Shown here: positions 34,274-42,888 of the stretch, in pieces
Position numbering within the stretch: position 1 is the stretch's first letter
Layout: every line of letters starts with the position of its first letter
From: an uncultured Granulosicoccaceae bacterium
GTDB lineage: Bacteria > Pseudomonadota > Gammaproteobacteria > Granulosicoccales > Granulosicoccaceae
Length of the DNA stretch: 62,832 nucleotides
Assembly: GCA_938035525.1 (NCBI GenBank)
Contig: CALHOI010000040.1
Span: forward strand, 1-62,832
Reading direction: 5' to 3'
Program-made: the position numbers and the translations under genes
The notes under the pieces: generated by a model
What the model was told of the DNA's origin: nothing
What the model saw: the letters and a program-made list of their open reading frames with translations, nothing else
Databases searched by the model: none

Positions 34274-35716
34274 ATGAGCACTCGCCCAGCAGCCAAAACC
34301 GCGCCATACTCTGCCCGTAAAGTATCGACGTTTATTGCAAGTCTATTCGGTGCCACATTGGTCTGTGGCATTAGTAGCACCCACGCACAGAGCACGAGCA
34401 CCGCCACAGATCACACCAGTGGCAACCAAACAGAGCTCCCCGCTCATGTTATCCGTCGCTTTGGCACGCCACCGGCAGTACCAACTGGTCCGTTGAGCAA
34501 AGAAATGGCGGAAGCCGTTGATACGGCCTTTGGAGACGAGTTAAAAAATGGCACATGGGGGCCAGACCAGGATCAGGCACTACAAGCGATTGCATCCTCT
34601 GGCGATGCACGACTGGCTTGGTTGGTTAGCGATATCATGCGTATCGCGTCATCAAGTCAGTTAATGGCTTCACTGGCCGTCGCTGCCAGCGAACTGTTAA
34701 ACATCAAGTTTGAACAAGCAAACTACTGGGGTCATACCACCGACCAGCTTATTGGCTGGGATATTCCTGCACCCCCTGATTATCTGAAATACAAACGTAA
34801 TATTTACACGCTTATTGTCAGCGAATGGAGCGAGATTTTTCAACCGGGTGAAATCGATTGGCGTCATGTGTCGTGGGGTGGCGTTCGTATTGATGATCGT
34901 CCATTCGACACAACAGATGACCCATGTAATTGCATACCAGCAGCCGACAACCCCGAGATCACTAACGCCAAAGACGCAACATGGTTAGATGATGATGCCA
35001 TTGTTTTTGGCGTAGAGGTTAACGGCGAATACCGGGCCTACCCTCGTCAAATCATGGAAGTACGCGAAATGGTGAACGACACCCTCGGTGGACGTGACCT
35101 GGGCATTCCGTATTGCACCTTGTGCGCATCGGCACAAGTTTACTTTACCGACGACTTGCCTGAGGGCGTTGAGCGTCCAATACTGCGTACTTCGGGTTTA
35201 CTGATTCGATCAAATAAAGTGATGTACGATCTGAATACGTTTTCTGTGTTTGATACCTTCAGAGGGCATGCCGTTACCGGCGCGTTGGCTGAAAAATCCG
35301 TCAAACTAAAACAGGCAGGCGTCGTAACAACAAAATGGGGAGATTGGAAAGCCGCACACCCAAGCACGACCGTACTCGATGAATCTTTGGCTTTAGGCCG
35401 AGACTTCGATTTTCGAAATAATCGCGATGCCAAGGGACCCATATTCCCGATTGGCGATGTCGACCCAAGACTACCCGTGCAGGAGGATATCGTTGGATTA
35501 GTGGCTGCGTCGGGAAAACCGATTGCGTTTCAATTGAGCAAAGCCGTGGAAGCACTAAACGATAAACAGCAAATCGAATTCGAAAATATCGTATTGACGC
35601 TCGATGGTGGCGGTGTCAAAGCAGTTGATAAAGACGGTAAAGACCTGGGTGGACACCAAGCGTTCTGGTTTGCGTGGTCGCAGTTTTACCCAGACACGGT
35701 TTTATGGCCTATGTAA
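34274..35716 (+). CDS. Exported DUF3179 domain-containing protein
   Basis: This 480-residue protein has an N-terminal signal region (TFIASLFGATLVCGISSTHA) and a helical middle part with HEAT-like alternation (QALQAIASSGDARLAWLVSD). The DUF3179 core is VEVNGEYRAYPRQIMEVREM, LGIPYCTLCASAQVYF with a CxxC, and FSVFDTFRGHAVTG. An acidic segment with two Cys (DDPCNCIPA) precedes it. The family is exported and uncharacterised; the CTLC motif and conserved acidic residues suggest metal or redox chemistry, but that is inference. The gene ends six bases before the convergent TusE-CBS remnant. Confidence 0.85.
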   Translation: MSTRPAAKTAPYSARKVSTFIASLFGATLVCGISSTHAQSTSTATDHTSGNQTELPAHVIRRFGTPPAVPTGPLSKEMAEAVDTAFGDELKNGTWGPDQDQALQAIASSGDARLAWLVSDIMRIASSSQLMASLAVAASELLNIKFEQANYWGHTTDQLIGWDIPAPPDYLKYKRNIYTLIVSEWSEIFQPGEIDWRHVSWGGVRIDDRPFDTTDDPCNCIPAADNPEITNAKDATWLDDDAIVFGVEVNGEYRAYPRQIMEVREMVNDTLGGRDLGIPYCTLCASAQVYFTDDLPEGVERPILRTSGLLIRSNKVMYDLNTFSVFDTFRGHAVTGALAEKSVKLKQAGVVTTKWGDWKAAHPSTTVLDESLALGRDFDFRNNRDAKGPIFPIGDVDPRLPVQEDIVGLVAASGKPIAFQLSKAVEALNDKQQIEFENIVLTLDGGGVKAVDKDGKDLGGHQAFWFAWSQFYPDTVLWPM

Positions 35717-35721
35717 AGCCT

Positions 35722-36389
35722 TTAACTGGCTCGGTTGACAGCCCGCGCTTCTAATTGTGAGATCGCAATTTGATGCTGCTCAACAATAATTTTTACCAAG
35801 TCAGGCATAGACAACACACCTACTACTTTGTTGTTGTCAAGGACAGGTAAATGCCTGAAGCCGTGCTCGATCATCAATGCCATGCACCTATCCAGCGTTT
35901 CCTGTAACGAAACCGTCACGACATTTTCTGTCATGAGTTGTTTAACAGCTTTCCCGACCACGAGCTTATCTTCGGACAAGTCATTAACGATAAAACATCC
36001 ATCACGCCATGACCTGGACCAACTGACCAAACAGCATCGCCTTTAACTCTAAGCAAATCGCTGACCGTTCTCATGGTGACACAACCGGCTATTTTTGCGC
36101 CCTGTACATTAGGACCACCCGGGAAAAGCAAACTGAGTTCCATGGGAGAAACAGACGCTTGCCATTCTTTCTCCATGGACAGTCTTATATGTCTGACCAA
36201 TGGCACCACACCACCATTGCTATAAAATTCTGTGCGTAGATAGTTGATGATATCCCAATGCTTACTCGTTAGCTCGATGCCTTCTCGCTTTGCCAACAAA
36301 GTGGCCGCCAGTTCATTCCGTTCGGAGCGCTTCTTAAGATAACCGTTGATATTTGGTTCTGAAAAAGTTGCTTCGTTCATCTGCCCCAT
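35722..36389 (-). pseudogene. Broken TusE/DsrC-CBS fusion gene
   Basis: Two overlapping minus-strand frames belong together. Frame one (35931-36389) opens with a TusE/DsrC domain (NGYLKKRSERNELAATLL, HWDIINYLRTEFYSNGGVVP, LFPGGPNVQGAKIAGC). It then runs directly into the typical start of a CBS protein (MRTVSDLLRVKGDAVWSVGP, VMDVLSLM) and stops in junk. Frame two (35722-36030) continues with the second CBS half (LMTENVVTVSLQETLDRCMA, RHLPVLDNNKVVGVLSMPDL). Most of the first CBS motif is missing at the junction near 36000. So a deletion plus frameshift broke a two-CBS protein, and an earlier event joined it to a tusE-like gene whose LPKPTG-like tail is absent. A sequencing error cannot explain the missing residues. 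Confidence 0.7.
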
Positions 36390-36544
36390 AATCTACCTCA
36401 ACGTTTCGTTTGTCGGGATAAAGTACCACGCTTTAGCGATAGATACGGTGTTGTATAGCAACTAATCGCACACCATCAAGATTGCTAATGTGCGCATAAA
36501 AGCTACTTATTAAGAACTGAATTTCCTGCGACCATTGACCAGTG

Positions 36545-36772
36545 TTATTGTTTGTTTCTGGAGCGATAGACAATCCACGCTAACCAGAAAAAACCAGTTA
36601 ACGCTGTTGCTGTAAATATCGCAGGACCAAGGTTGGACACAGTAATATAATATTTGAAGAATTCCTCATAGCCGCCGCTGATAAGGTTTGAATTTAGTGT
36701 GCTTCGACAACGCAACAGGTGGCTCTGGTCGAGACATCGCTCACCATCGGGCGCGTTAAACAACACCAACAA
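36545..36772 (-). CDS. Possible small single-span membrane protein
   Basis: This 75-codon frame has one clear hydrophobic helix near the C-terminus (LGPAIFTATALTGFFWLAWI) followed by a positive tail (VYRSRNKQ), the layout of an anchored small protein. The N-terminal part contains two cysteines and no motif I know. No strong ribosome site was seen and no homolog is recognised. The call rests on the helix and on the lack of any competing gene. Confidence 0.35.
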   Translation of the reverse strand: MLVLFNAPDGERCLDQSHLLRCRSTLNSNLISGGYEEFFKYYITVSNLGPAIFTATALTGFFWLAWIVYRSRNKQ

Positions 36773-36869
36773 GCAAGATTCAGCACTGAAAAAACACCCC
36801 CGCGGAGGCGCTTTTGCTTCTCGCTATTAAGTTGCATTTAGAGCTTGAATTAGTTTAATTTCATGTATA

Positions 36870-36885
36870 CTGGCATTATATACAG
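36870..36885. promoter_or_regulatory. Possible LexA (SOS) box upstream of the HNH gene
   Basis: CTGGCATTATATACAG has the CTG-N10-CAG form. With flanks it reads TACTGGCATTATATACAGCA, close to the gammaproteobacterial consensus TACTG-TATATATATA-CAGTA. One half-site is perfect (ACAG) and the other is CTGG in place of CTGT. The box lies 103 bases before the HNH ATG. Confidence 0.5.
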
Positions 36886-36925
36886 CATATATGTCAGAAC
36901 TTAACTTGAGACTCAAACAGCATTT

Positions 36926-36973
36926 GATCAATAGCAAATAAGATCAATAGCAAATAAAATCAATAGCACATCC
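36926..36973 (+). repeat. Three tandem 16-bp repeats upstream of the HNH gene
   Basis: GATCAATAGCAAATAA occurs twice exactly (36926, 36942) and a third time with changes (AATCAATAGCACATCC, 36958). It ends 15 bases before the ATG at 36989, so it lies in the leader. Confidence 0.85.
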
Positions 36974-36988
36974 AAACAAGGAACCCGC

Positions 36989-38386
36989 ATGGACGCTAAT
37001 CCTCAGTTCTACAATTTATCCAACACTGAACTTGAACATACCATCACACGTTTGTGTGCCGATATTAACGCAGCAACTTATCAACAACTCATCATGATTG
37101 CTGAGTTTGATCGACGCAATGGCTGGGGGCACGAAGGTTGCCGCTCTTGTGCCCATTGGCTGAACTGGCGCTGCGGTATTTCATACTCGGCTGCACGAGA
37201 GAAAATGAGAGTAGCTCACGCGCTGGGTAAGCTACCAAAAACACGTGACGCTTTTTCAAAAGGTGTACTCAGCTACTCCAAGGCTCGCGCCATTACGCGT
37301 GTGGGAAATAAGGTAAACGAAGCATGCCTGCTGTCCTATGCGCGCTACGGTACCGCCAGTCAACTAGACAAAACGGTGCGGCTTTATCGACAACAGTACA
37401 ACGAAGCCGGTGAATTTTACGATGGTTCTGCCATTACCACTGACGAGCATCGCCGCGACGCAGAAAATAAAGGCGCTATGCATCACCATGAACACCGGTA
37501 TGTCGATACGCGCTGGGATGAGCACGGTTGCCTTGAGATTCGAGCTCGGCTAACGCCTGAACAAGGCGCTTTGGTCATCAAGGCCATGGAGGCAGCAGTT
37601 GAATCAGTTCGACAGAGTGAACCGAGTGAGCTAAGCGCCAGTCATGCGTTAGAACAAGCTAACGACACCTCCGCGGAGGTGGAAATGGTCAACAATCACC
37701 GCCAGCACTCCCGGCGCCGAGCTGAAGCCTTGGTGTTGATGGCAGAGGCATCGCTTAAACAGACCAAAATGGCATCAAGCACCGATGATCGTTATCAAGT
37801 CGTCGTGCACGTCGATAACGATGTGCTGAGTCAAAACGTATTTGAAAAGCCATCCGGAGAGCCTGATAGTTATATACACCAACAAGTGGCCCTACCCGTT
37901 GAAACAGCGCGTCGGTTAAGCGGCAGTTGCAAGGTGGTTACGGCGTTAACACATAAAGGTGCGCCACTGAATATTGGCAGAAGTAGTCGCGCTATTCCTA
38001 CCGGTATCCGTCGAGCACTTGGAATAAGAGATGGCGTTTGTCAGTTTCCGGGATGTGATTGTCAGCAGCATTTGGATGCGCACCATATTGTGCATTGGGC
38101 CAATGGCGGCGTCACCTCTTTAGAGAACCTGATCGAAGTCTGTCATCATCATCACAAGCTACTGCATGAAGGGCAGTTTTCAGTTGTTCGCCAGGCCAGC
38201 GGTACATTGGTTTTCAGACGACCAGATGGCTCGCAAATTCTCAGCGTCATTGAACCGGCCGATAAGTCGATACCGCTAACGCATGAGACACCTTGGTCTG
38301 CCTGTGGAGATGACATGGATTACGCTATCGCGATGCACAACATTGCATATGCCAATCGCGAAGTCGCTAGAGAACAGCCTGTTTAG
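36989..38386 (+). CDS. DUF222 HNH endonuclease
   Basis: This 465-residue protein has a DUF222 N-terminal region (LIMIAEFDRRNGWGHEGCRS, CAHWLNWRCGISYSAAREKM, LGKLPKTRDAFSKGVLSYSK) and a C-terminal HNH nuclease domain: GVCQFPGCDCQQHLDAHHIV, HWANGGVTSLENLIEVCHHH, HHKLLHEG. The zinc cysteines and the HH/N/H catalytic set are present near residues 350-395. Proteins of this type often occur in several copies per genome and resemble selfish or stress-induced nucleases; the true role is unknown. A LexA-like box and short tandem repeats lie in its leader. The P450 gene follows after eight bases. Confidence 0.9.
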   Translation: MDANPQFYNLSNTELEHTITRLCADINAATYQQLIMIAEFDRRNGWGHEGCRSCAHWLNWRCGISYSAAREKMRVAHALGKLPKTRDAFSKGVLSYSKARAITRVGNKVNEACLLSYARYGTASQLDKTVRLYRQQYNEAGEFYDGSAITTDEHRRDAENKGAMHHHEHRYVDTRWDEHGCLEIRARLTPEQGALVIKAMEAAVESVRQSEPSELSASHALEQANDTSAEVEMVNNHRQHSRRRAEALVLMAEASLKQTKMASSTDDRYQVVVHVDNDVLSQNVFEKPSGEPDSYIHQQVALPVETARRLSGSCKVVTALTHKGAPLNIGRSSRAIPTGIRRALGIRDGVCQFPGCDCQQHLDAHHIVHWANGGVTSLENLIEVCHHHHKLLHEGQFSVVRQASGTLVFRRPDGSQILSVIEPADKSIPLTHETPWSACGDDMDYAIAMHNIAYANREVAREQPV

Positions 38387-38394
38387 ACCTTCCA

Positions 38395-39969
38395 ATGAGT
38401 GCTAAGTCCTGCCTTATTATCAACCAAGTTATACCCGCTAATAACTGTACTAGACTTCCATACAGGATAGATCCTGAGAGATACTGTGTGCGATTACTGC
38501 AACAGATAAAGAAGAAGAATCCCTTCACGGGCGACTACCTGCCTTCACGCGTCTCGCTGTTTGCTCGCAACCGAGTCAGCCTGCCTTTCCCACACTTGTG
38601 GAACTATCGCGAACCCATACGTATCCTTGATGCGTATTTCCAGTTTGTGGACGGTTTGGATAACAGCCAAAAGCATAATCGCTTCCTGGATGTGCCTTTC
38701 TTTCCAGCGGTACTGGTTACCCGAGACCCAGCGGTCATTAAACCCATATTATTGGACACCGGCGATAAACCAGGGCAATTCGATAGAGACACATTGCCTA
38801 CTGATGGAATAGCACGCGCAACGGGTGAAGACTCGCTGTTGTACTCCAATGGTGAACAATGGCGTATGCAGAAGAAACTTGCTGCACCCTCTTTTGGTAA
38901 AACAAAACTATTCCAACCCGAAAAGTTTGCCGAGTTCGAACAAACTTTTAGAAAAACGGCTGCTGATCGCTTAGACATTTTGCGCGAACAACAGTCAGCG
39001 GCGGGCGCATCGATCACTCCAATAGAGTTAGAACCCGAGATCAGCGCCATCATGCTGGAGATGTTGGTGAACAATTTTTTTGGCGGCCAAGTGTCTTACA
39101 CAGATATACAGCAACGCTACGTGCCAAGCCTGACACTGATGATTGATCACATGGTGACAGACACCATCGCACATCGAATTCAAGCACCCATTAATTTTGT
39201 AACGGGGAAAAACAAGCGCCTTAACGCGGCTAAACAAGACTTTGAAGCCCTGACTGATATCGCATTGGCTGGCCGAGCCAATGGCTTAGGCATGTGGAGC
39301 CAATTTAAATCAGATGCAACAGATGAGCAATTACGAAGCAACATTAGGGTTTTCCTGGCGGGCGCACTAGAGGCCACCACCTCTTTTGCTGGTTGGGCCT
39401 TTATGCACTTAGCGCGCTCACCGCAAGTCCAAGAGGCAATTTACAATGAGGTCGAGCCAATGGACATATACGACCCTGACAATTTGGGCCAAGCCTCATG
39501 CTTGTTGCAGGCACTCCAAGAAACACTAAGGCTAACGCCTTCACTTTATTTTCTGCCGCGCCGCGCCACAATAGATACCACGGTCAATGTCAGTCCCGAT
39601 AAAAAATTAATTATTCCCAAAGGCACTCACGTGCTCTTGGACGTTTGGCACGCAAATCGGTGCGAAGATTTTTGGGGCGAAGCAGTATCTGGTTACCCTG
39701 CCAACGAGTTTGCACCGCAGCGATGGCAAGTGCTTAAAGACAAGGGGTATTCAGCCAAAGACCTTATGCATTTCGGGTTTGGCTTTGGACCCCGTACTTG
39801 CCCCGGCACTTCTTTGGGCATGTTAGAGGTGGGCTTGGTTGTTGGTGCATTTGTAAAGATGTTTCGGTTTACCGCCGACACCGGCTCAGTTTCCCCTAAA
39901 GCAGGTGTATCTACCAAGCCAAGCGATGGCGTGTCTATCAATATAGAAGTTCGTGAGCCTTATCAATAG
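38395..39969 (+). CDS. Cytochrome P450 with atypical I-helix
   Basis: This 524-residue protein is long for a soluble bacterial P450 (usually about 400-450), with some 60 extra N-terminal residues and no membrane helix. The ExxR motif is ETLRLTPSLYFLPRRA (near 375) and the haem loop is FGFGFGPRTCPGTSLGMLEV (cysteine near 468). The I-helix reads FLAGALEATTSFAGWAF. Counting back from LARSP, the glutamate is kept but the usual oxygen-activating threonine aligns with alanine. P450s lacking that threonine can act with peroxide. No redox partner gene is nearby. It starts eight bases after the HNH gene and probably shares its transcript. The substrate is unknown. Confidence 0.9.
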   Translation: MSAKSCLIINQVIPANNCTRLPYRIDPERYCVRLLQQIKKKNPFTGDYLPSRVSLFARNRVSLPFPHLWNYREPIRILDAYFQFVDGLDNSQKHNRFLDVPFFPAVLVTRDPAVIKPILLDTGDKPGQFDRDTLPTDGIARATGEDSLLYSNGEQWRMQKKLAAPSFGKTKLFQPEKFAEFEQTFRKTAADRLDILREQQSAAGASITPIELEPEISAIMLEMLVNNFFGGQVSYTDIQQRYVPSLTLMIDHMVTDTIAHRIQAPINFVTGKNKRLNAAKQDFEALTDIALAGRANGLGMWSQFKSDATDEQLRSNIRVFLAGALEATTSFAGWAFMHLARSPQVQEAIYNEVEPMDIYDPDNLGQASCLLQALQETLRLTPSLYFLPRRATIDTTVNVSPDKKLIIPKGTHVLLDVWHANRCEDFWGEAVSGYPANEFAPQRWQVLKDKGYSAKDLMHFGFGFGPRTCPGTSLGMLEVGLVVGAFVKMFRFTADTGSVSPKAGVSTKPSDGVSINIEVREPYQ

Positions 39970-40158
39970 AAAATGTTTAGGCGTAGGGATTGGATGAATC
40001 TCCGGATAGCTTTCACTCCATGCCAACCCCATCCGTAGCCCGTACAGGAATACCGGTTGGGTCGAAGTCGTCCAAACAGTACACGTTCACACCAAAGTAA
40101 TCTGGCGTTACCCTTTTCCTATGGAAAGGGTAAATGCCGCAGGTCTTGCAAGTGCATG

Positions 40159-41658
40159 CTAAAGCACCACCAGATCTTCACCACCTGTGCCGGTTTTTTT
40201 CATTTTGTCTGAGCGATTGGATTGCAAGTCTTGTAAATAGCTGCTATCGACATCACCGGTAATGTATTCACCGTTAAAACAACAAGACTCAAACGTTTCT
40301 ATTGGGTGTTTATCGTATCGCACGGCTTCTATTAAGTCGTCCAGGTCTTGATATACCAACCAGTCAGCGCCAATCACTTCCTGAATTTGCTCGACGCTAC
40401 GATCGTGTGCAATGAGTTCGGTGGCTGCTGGCATGTCAATGCCATACACGTTGGGGTAACGAACGGGAGGCGCTGCAGAGGCCATAAACACTTTGCTGGC
40501 ACCTGCATCGCGCGCCATTTCGACGATTTGGCCCGAGGTGGTACCACGCACAATGGAATCATCTACCAACAAGACATTCTTGCCTGCAAATTCCAATTCT
40601 ATTGGTGAGAGTTTTTGTCGAACCGACTTTTTACGCAGCTGCTGACCCGGCATAATAAATGTGCGGCCAATGTAGCGGTTTTTAATAAAACCTTCTCTAT
40701 ACTTTACGCCTAAATGAAACGCTACTTCCATAGCCGATGTACGACTGGTATCCGGTATGGGAATGACCACGTCGATTTGGTGATCGGGGCGCTCACGTAA
40801 AATTTTCTTTGCCAGCTTTTCACCCATACGCAATCGAGACTTGTACACCGATACGTTGTCGATAATGCTGTCTGGACGTGCCAGGTATACGTACTCAAAT
40901 ATACAAGGTGACAGGCTGGTTTTTTGGGCGCATTGACGCGTGTGCATATTGCCATCGATGTCAATAAAGATAGCTTCGCCCGGCTCAAGGTCTCGCAAGC
41001 GTGTAAAGCCCAACCCCTGTAAAGCTACACTTTCTGAAGACACGGCATATTCACTGCCATTGTCGGTGTGACGCACACCAATGACTGCGGGTCGAATCCC
41101 CAAGGGATCGCGGAACGCAAACACGCCTCGCCCTACCAACATACCAATAACGGCATAAGCCCCTTTACAACGCTTATGCACCGCAGTCACTGTGGCAAAA
41201 ATTTGTTCTGGCGTAATGGTGGTGCTGGGTTTTAATGCTTGCAGCTCGTGTGCAAACACATTTAACAGCACTTCAGAATCTGAGCCGGTGTTGATGTGGC
41301 GTAAGTCCGATTCGAACAACTCGCGTTGTAATTCGGTGGCATTGGTCAGGTTGCCGTTGTGCCCCATCACAATGCCATAGGGCGAATTAACATAAAAAGG
41401 CTGTGACTCGGCCGCAGCAGAAGAGCCAGCTGTTGGGTATCGCACATGGCCGATGCCCATGTTGCCTTGCAAGCGCCGCATATGAGTGCTGCTAAACACA
41501 TCACGCACCAGCCCCGCCGCCTTGCGCAGTATCAGTCGGCCTTCGTGACAAGTGGCAATGCCGGCCGCGTCCTGGCCACGATGCTGTAGCAGAGTAAGTC
41601 CGTCATAAAGCTGGTGGTTAACAGGCTCTACCCCAACAATTCCGAGAATGCCACACAT
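40159..41658 (-). CDS. purF: Amidophosphoribosyltransferase
   Basis: This 499-residue enzyme makes phosphoribosylamine, the first step of purine synthesis. The N-terminal glutaminase begins MCGILGIVG, with Cys2 as the nucleophile after Met removal and no propeptide, plus [21 protein letters not shown] and GHNGNLTNA. The phosphoribosyltransferase domain shows [16 protein letters not shown] and the PRPP loop [20 protein letters not shown]. Length and motifs match the E. coli type. It is the last gene of the truA-to-purF block, six bases after cvpA, as in Pseudomonas and E. coli. Confidence 0.97.
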   Translation of the reverse strand: MCGILGIVGVEPVNHQLYDGLTLLQHRGQDAAGIATCHEGRLILRKAAGLVRDVFSSTHMRRLQGNMGIGHVRYPTAGSSAAAESQPFYVNSPYGIVMGHNGNLTNATELQRELFESDLRHINTGSDSEVLLNVFAHELQALKPSTTITPEQIFATVTAVHKRCKGAYAVIGMLVGRGVFAFRDPLGIRPAVIGVRHTDNGSEYAVSSESVALQGLGFTRLRDLEPGEAIFIDIDGNMHTRQCAQKTSLSPCIFEYVYLARPDSIIDNVSVYKSRLRMGEKLAKKILRERPDHQIDVVIPIPDTSRTSAMEVAFHLGVKYREGFIKNRYIGRTFIMPGQQLRKKSVRQKLSPIELEFAGKNVLLVDDSIVRGTTSGQIVEMARDAGASKVFMASAAPPVRYPNVYGIDMPAATELIAHDRSVEQIQEVIGADWLVYQDLDDLIEAVRYDKHPIETFESCCFNGEYITGDVDSSYLQDLQSNRSDKMKKTGTGGEDLVVL

Positions 41659-41664
41659 GATTGA

Positions 41665-42192
41665 CTATGAGCTCGCTGCTGAAAAATCAAAATGTTGCGC
41701 AAGCTCTCTGGGAAGTTGCGCGTGTATAAACTGAGCGGCCCTTTGAACCGGCGGTAGGAATGCCGATTGACGCCACCACGACTCTTGTTTAAAGGTAGGA
41801 ATAAGGTTGGCCAGCAACACAAGCAAGGTCACAATGACCACGCCACGTGCGGCACCAAAGCCAATTCCCAACCACATGTCCAGTCTACTCCGATCGCCGG
41901 CCTTGAGTATTTTTTGAAACAAATAGTTAATCAGGCTACCCAGAATCATACTGCCGAAGAACAACAGCAGCGCACTAATTGCATAACGAGCTTGCGGACT
42001 CTCGATGGTATCTCTGGGCAGCAGTGAGGCGAAGCGCGACGTGAACATTAAGGTGATCAGCACCGCTGCCACCCAGGTGGCCAGACTCACTGCCTCTTTG
42101 AAGAACCCTCGAATGGCGCTTATGGCCACCGAAACAGCAATTAGCACCAATATGAACAGATCAATACCAGAAAACACGTTACCTCCTGACAC
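41665..42192 (-). CDS. cvpA: CvpA family membrane protein
   Basis: This 175-residue inner-membrane protein has four hydrophobic helices. It begins with FSGIDLFILVLIAVSVAISA and IRGFFKEAVSLATWVAAVLI, the CvpA signature (RGFxxE). MLGIGFGAARGVVIV-type residues follow in the last helix. CvpA is needed for colicin V production in E. coli, and in other species it affects envelope stress and bile-salt resistance; the exact molecular role is unknown. It lies directly upstream of purF, six bases apart, the usual arrangement. An N-terminal MSGGN precedes the first helix. Confidence 0.92.
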   Translation of the reverse strand: MSGGNVFSGIDLFILVLIAVSVAISAIRGFFKEAVSLATWVAAVLITLMFTSRFASLLPRDTIESPQARYAISALLLFFGSMILGSLINYLFQKILKAGDRSRLDMWLGIGFGAARGVVIVTLLVLLANLIPTFKQESWWRQSAFLPPVQRAAQFIHAQLPRELAQHFDFSAASS

Positions 42193-42234
42193 ACTCGCTG
42201 TGCGCTCGGCATTCTATCAATCGTAAGATACTCA

Positions 42235-42888
42235 TTAAGGATAGCTGACTACGATCGCTTCTCTGTCCAATAGCTGCATTACTTTGTCGCGATTGGCTTC
42301 GGCTTGCTGCAAATTAATCATCGGCCCCACCCTGACGCGGTACATCAGGGTACCGGCCTCGGTTGGCGTCACAAATGATGGGTATCCGGCACGTCGTAAC
42401 CTGTCTCGCACTGCCAGGGCGTTCTGCTCGTCACTGAAGCTGCCAGCCTGCACGACCCAGGCACTCAGCGATTCAGGCTTTAAATCAACGTTTGGCCGCG
42501 CTGTGGGCACCGCTTGCTCAGTAGGCTGCGCGGCAGGAGATGGCACAGTCTGCTCTACTGTGCTGTTAAGGGCGGTTTCAGACGTGGTTTGGGGCAATGT
42601 TATCTGCTGTTCAGGTTGTTCAGCAGTGGCAGGCTCCGCGGCCAGTGTTTTGGTGGCAACCGGCGTGGCCGACAGTATGGAGCCACTTTCAGGGTTACCG
42701 TTGGCGTCAAGAATACGCGGTGGCTCGGCACGCAGCCGCTCTACCCGGCGGTACTGGCTCTCGCTACCCGACCCGTCGAGTATCAATGGCAGAAAAATGA
42801 CCAGCAAGGCAATCAACACGGCCGCACCCCAGAGCCGTTGCCGCAGGCGCACCGACCTTTGCTCATCAAGCGGGTCGATCTGGCTCAT
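42235..42888 (-). CDS. dedD: SPOR domain protein, DedD-like
   Basis: This 217-residue bitopic protein has a cytoplasmic N-terminus (MSQIDPLDEQRSVRLRQRLW), a membrane helix (GAAVLIALLVIFLPLIL), a Pro/Thr/Glu-rich periplasmic linker and a C-terminal SPOR domain (AWVVQAGSFSDEQNALAVRD, RLRRAGYPSFV, YRVRVGP, AEANRDKVMQLLDREAIV). SPOR domains bind denuded septal peptidoglycan, and DedD acts in cell constriction. Its ATG overlaps the folC stop by four bases. Position between folC and cvpA is canonical. Confidence 0.9.
   Translation of the reverse strand: MSQIDPLDEQRSVRLRQRLWGAAVLIALLVIFLPLILDGSGSESQYRRVERLRAEPPRILDANGNPESGSILSATPVATKTLAAEPATAEQPEQQITLPQTTSETALNSTVEQTVPSPAAQPTEQAVPTARPNVDLKPESLSAWVVQAGSFSDEQNALAVRDRLRRAGYPSFVTPTEAGTLMYRVRVGPMINLQQAEANRDKVMQLLDREAIVVSYP

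Larger units (their letters stand above)
36390..36988. other. Accessory intergenic region before the HNH gene
   Basis: About 600 AT-rich bases hold one doubtful small gene (36545-36772), a LexA-like box (36870-36885) and three 16-base repeats (36926-36973). A GC hairpin near 36790-36815 is weak. Confidence 0.5.

Noticed and set aside
35931..36030. Frameshift in the TusE-CBS gene as a simple sequencing error
   Set aside because: Restoring the frame would still leave most of the first CBS motif missing, so a deletion is needed.
36785..36820. GC hairpin flanked by A and T runs as a terminator
   Set aside because: The stem needs a wobble and no supported gene ends just upstream on either strand.
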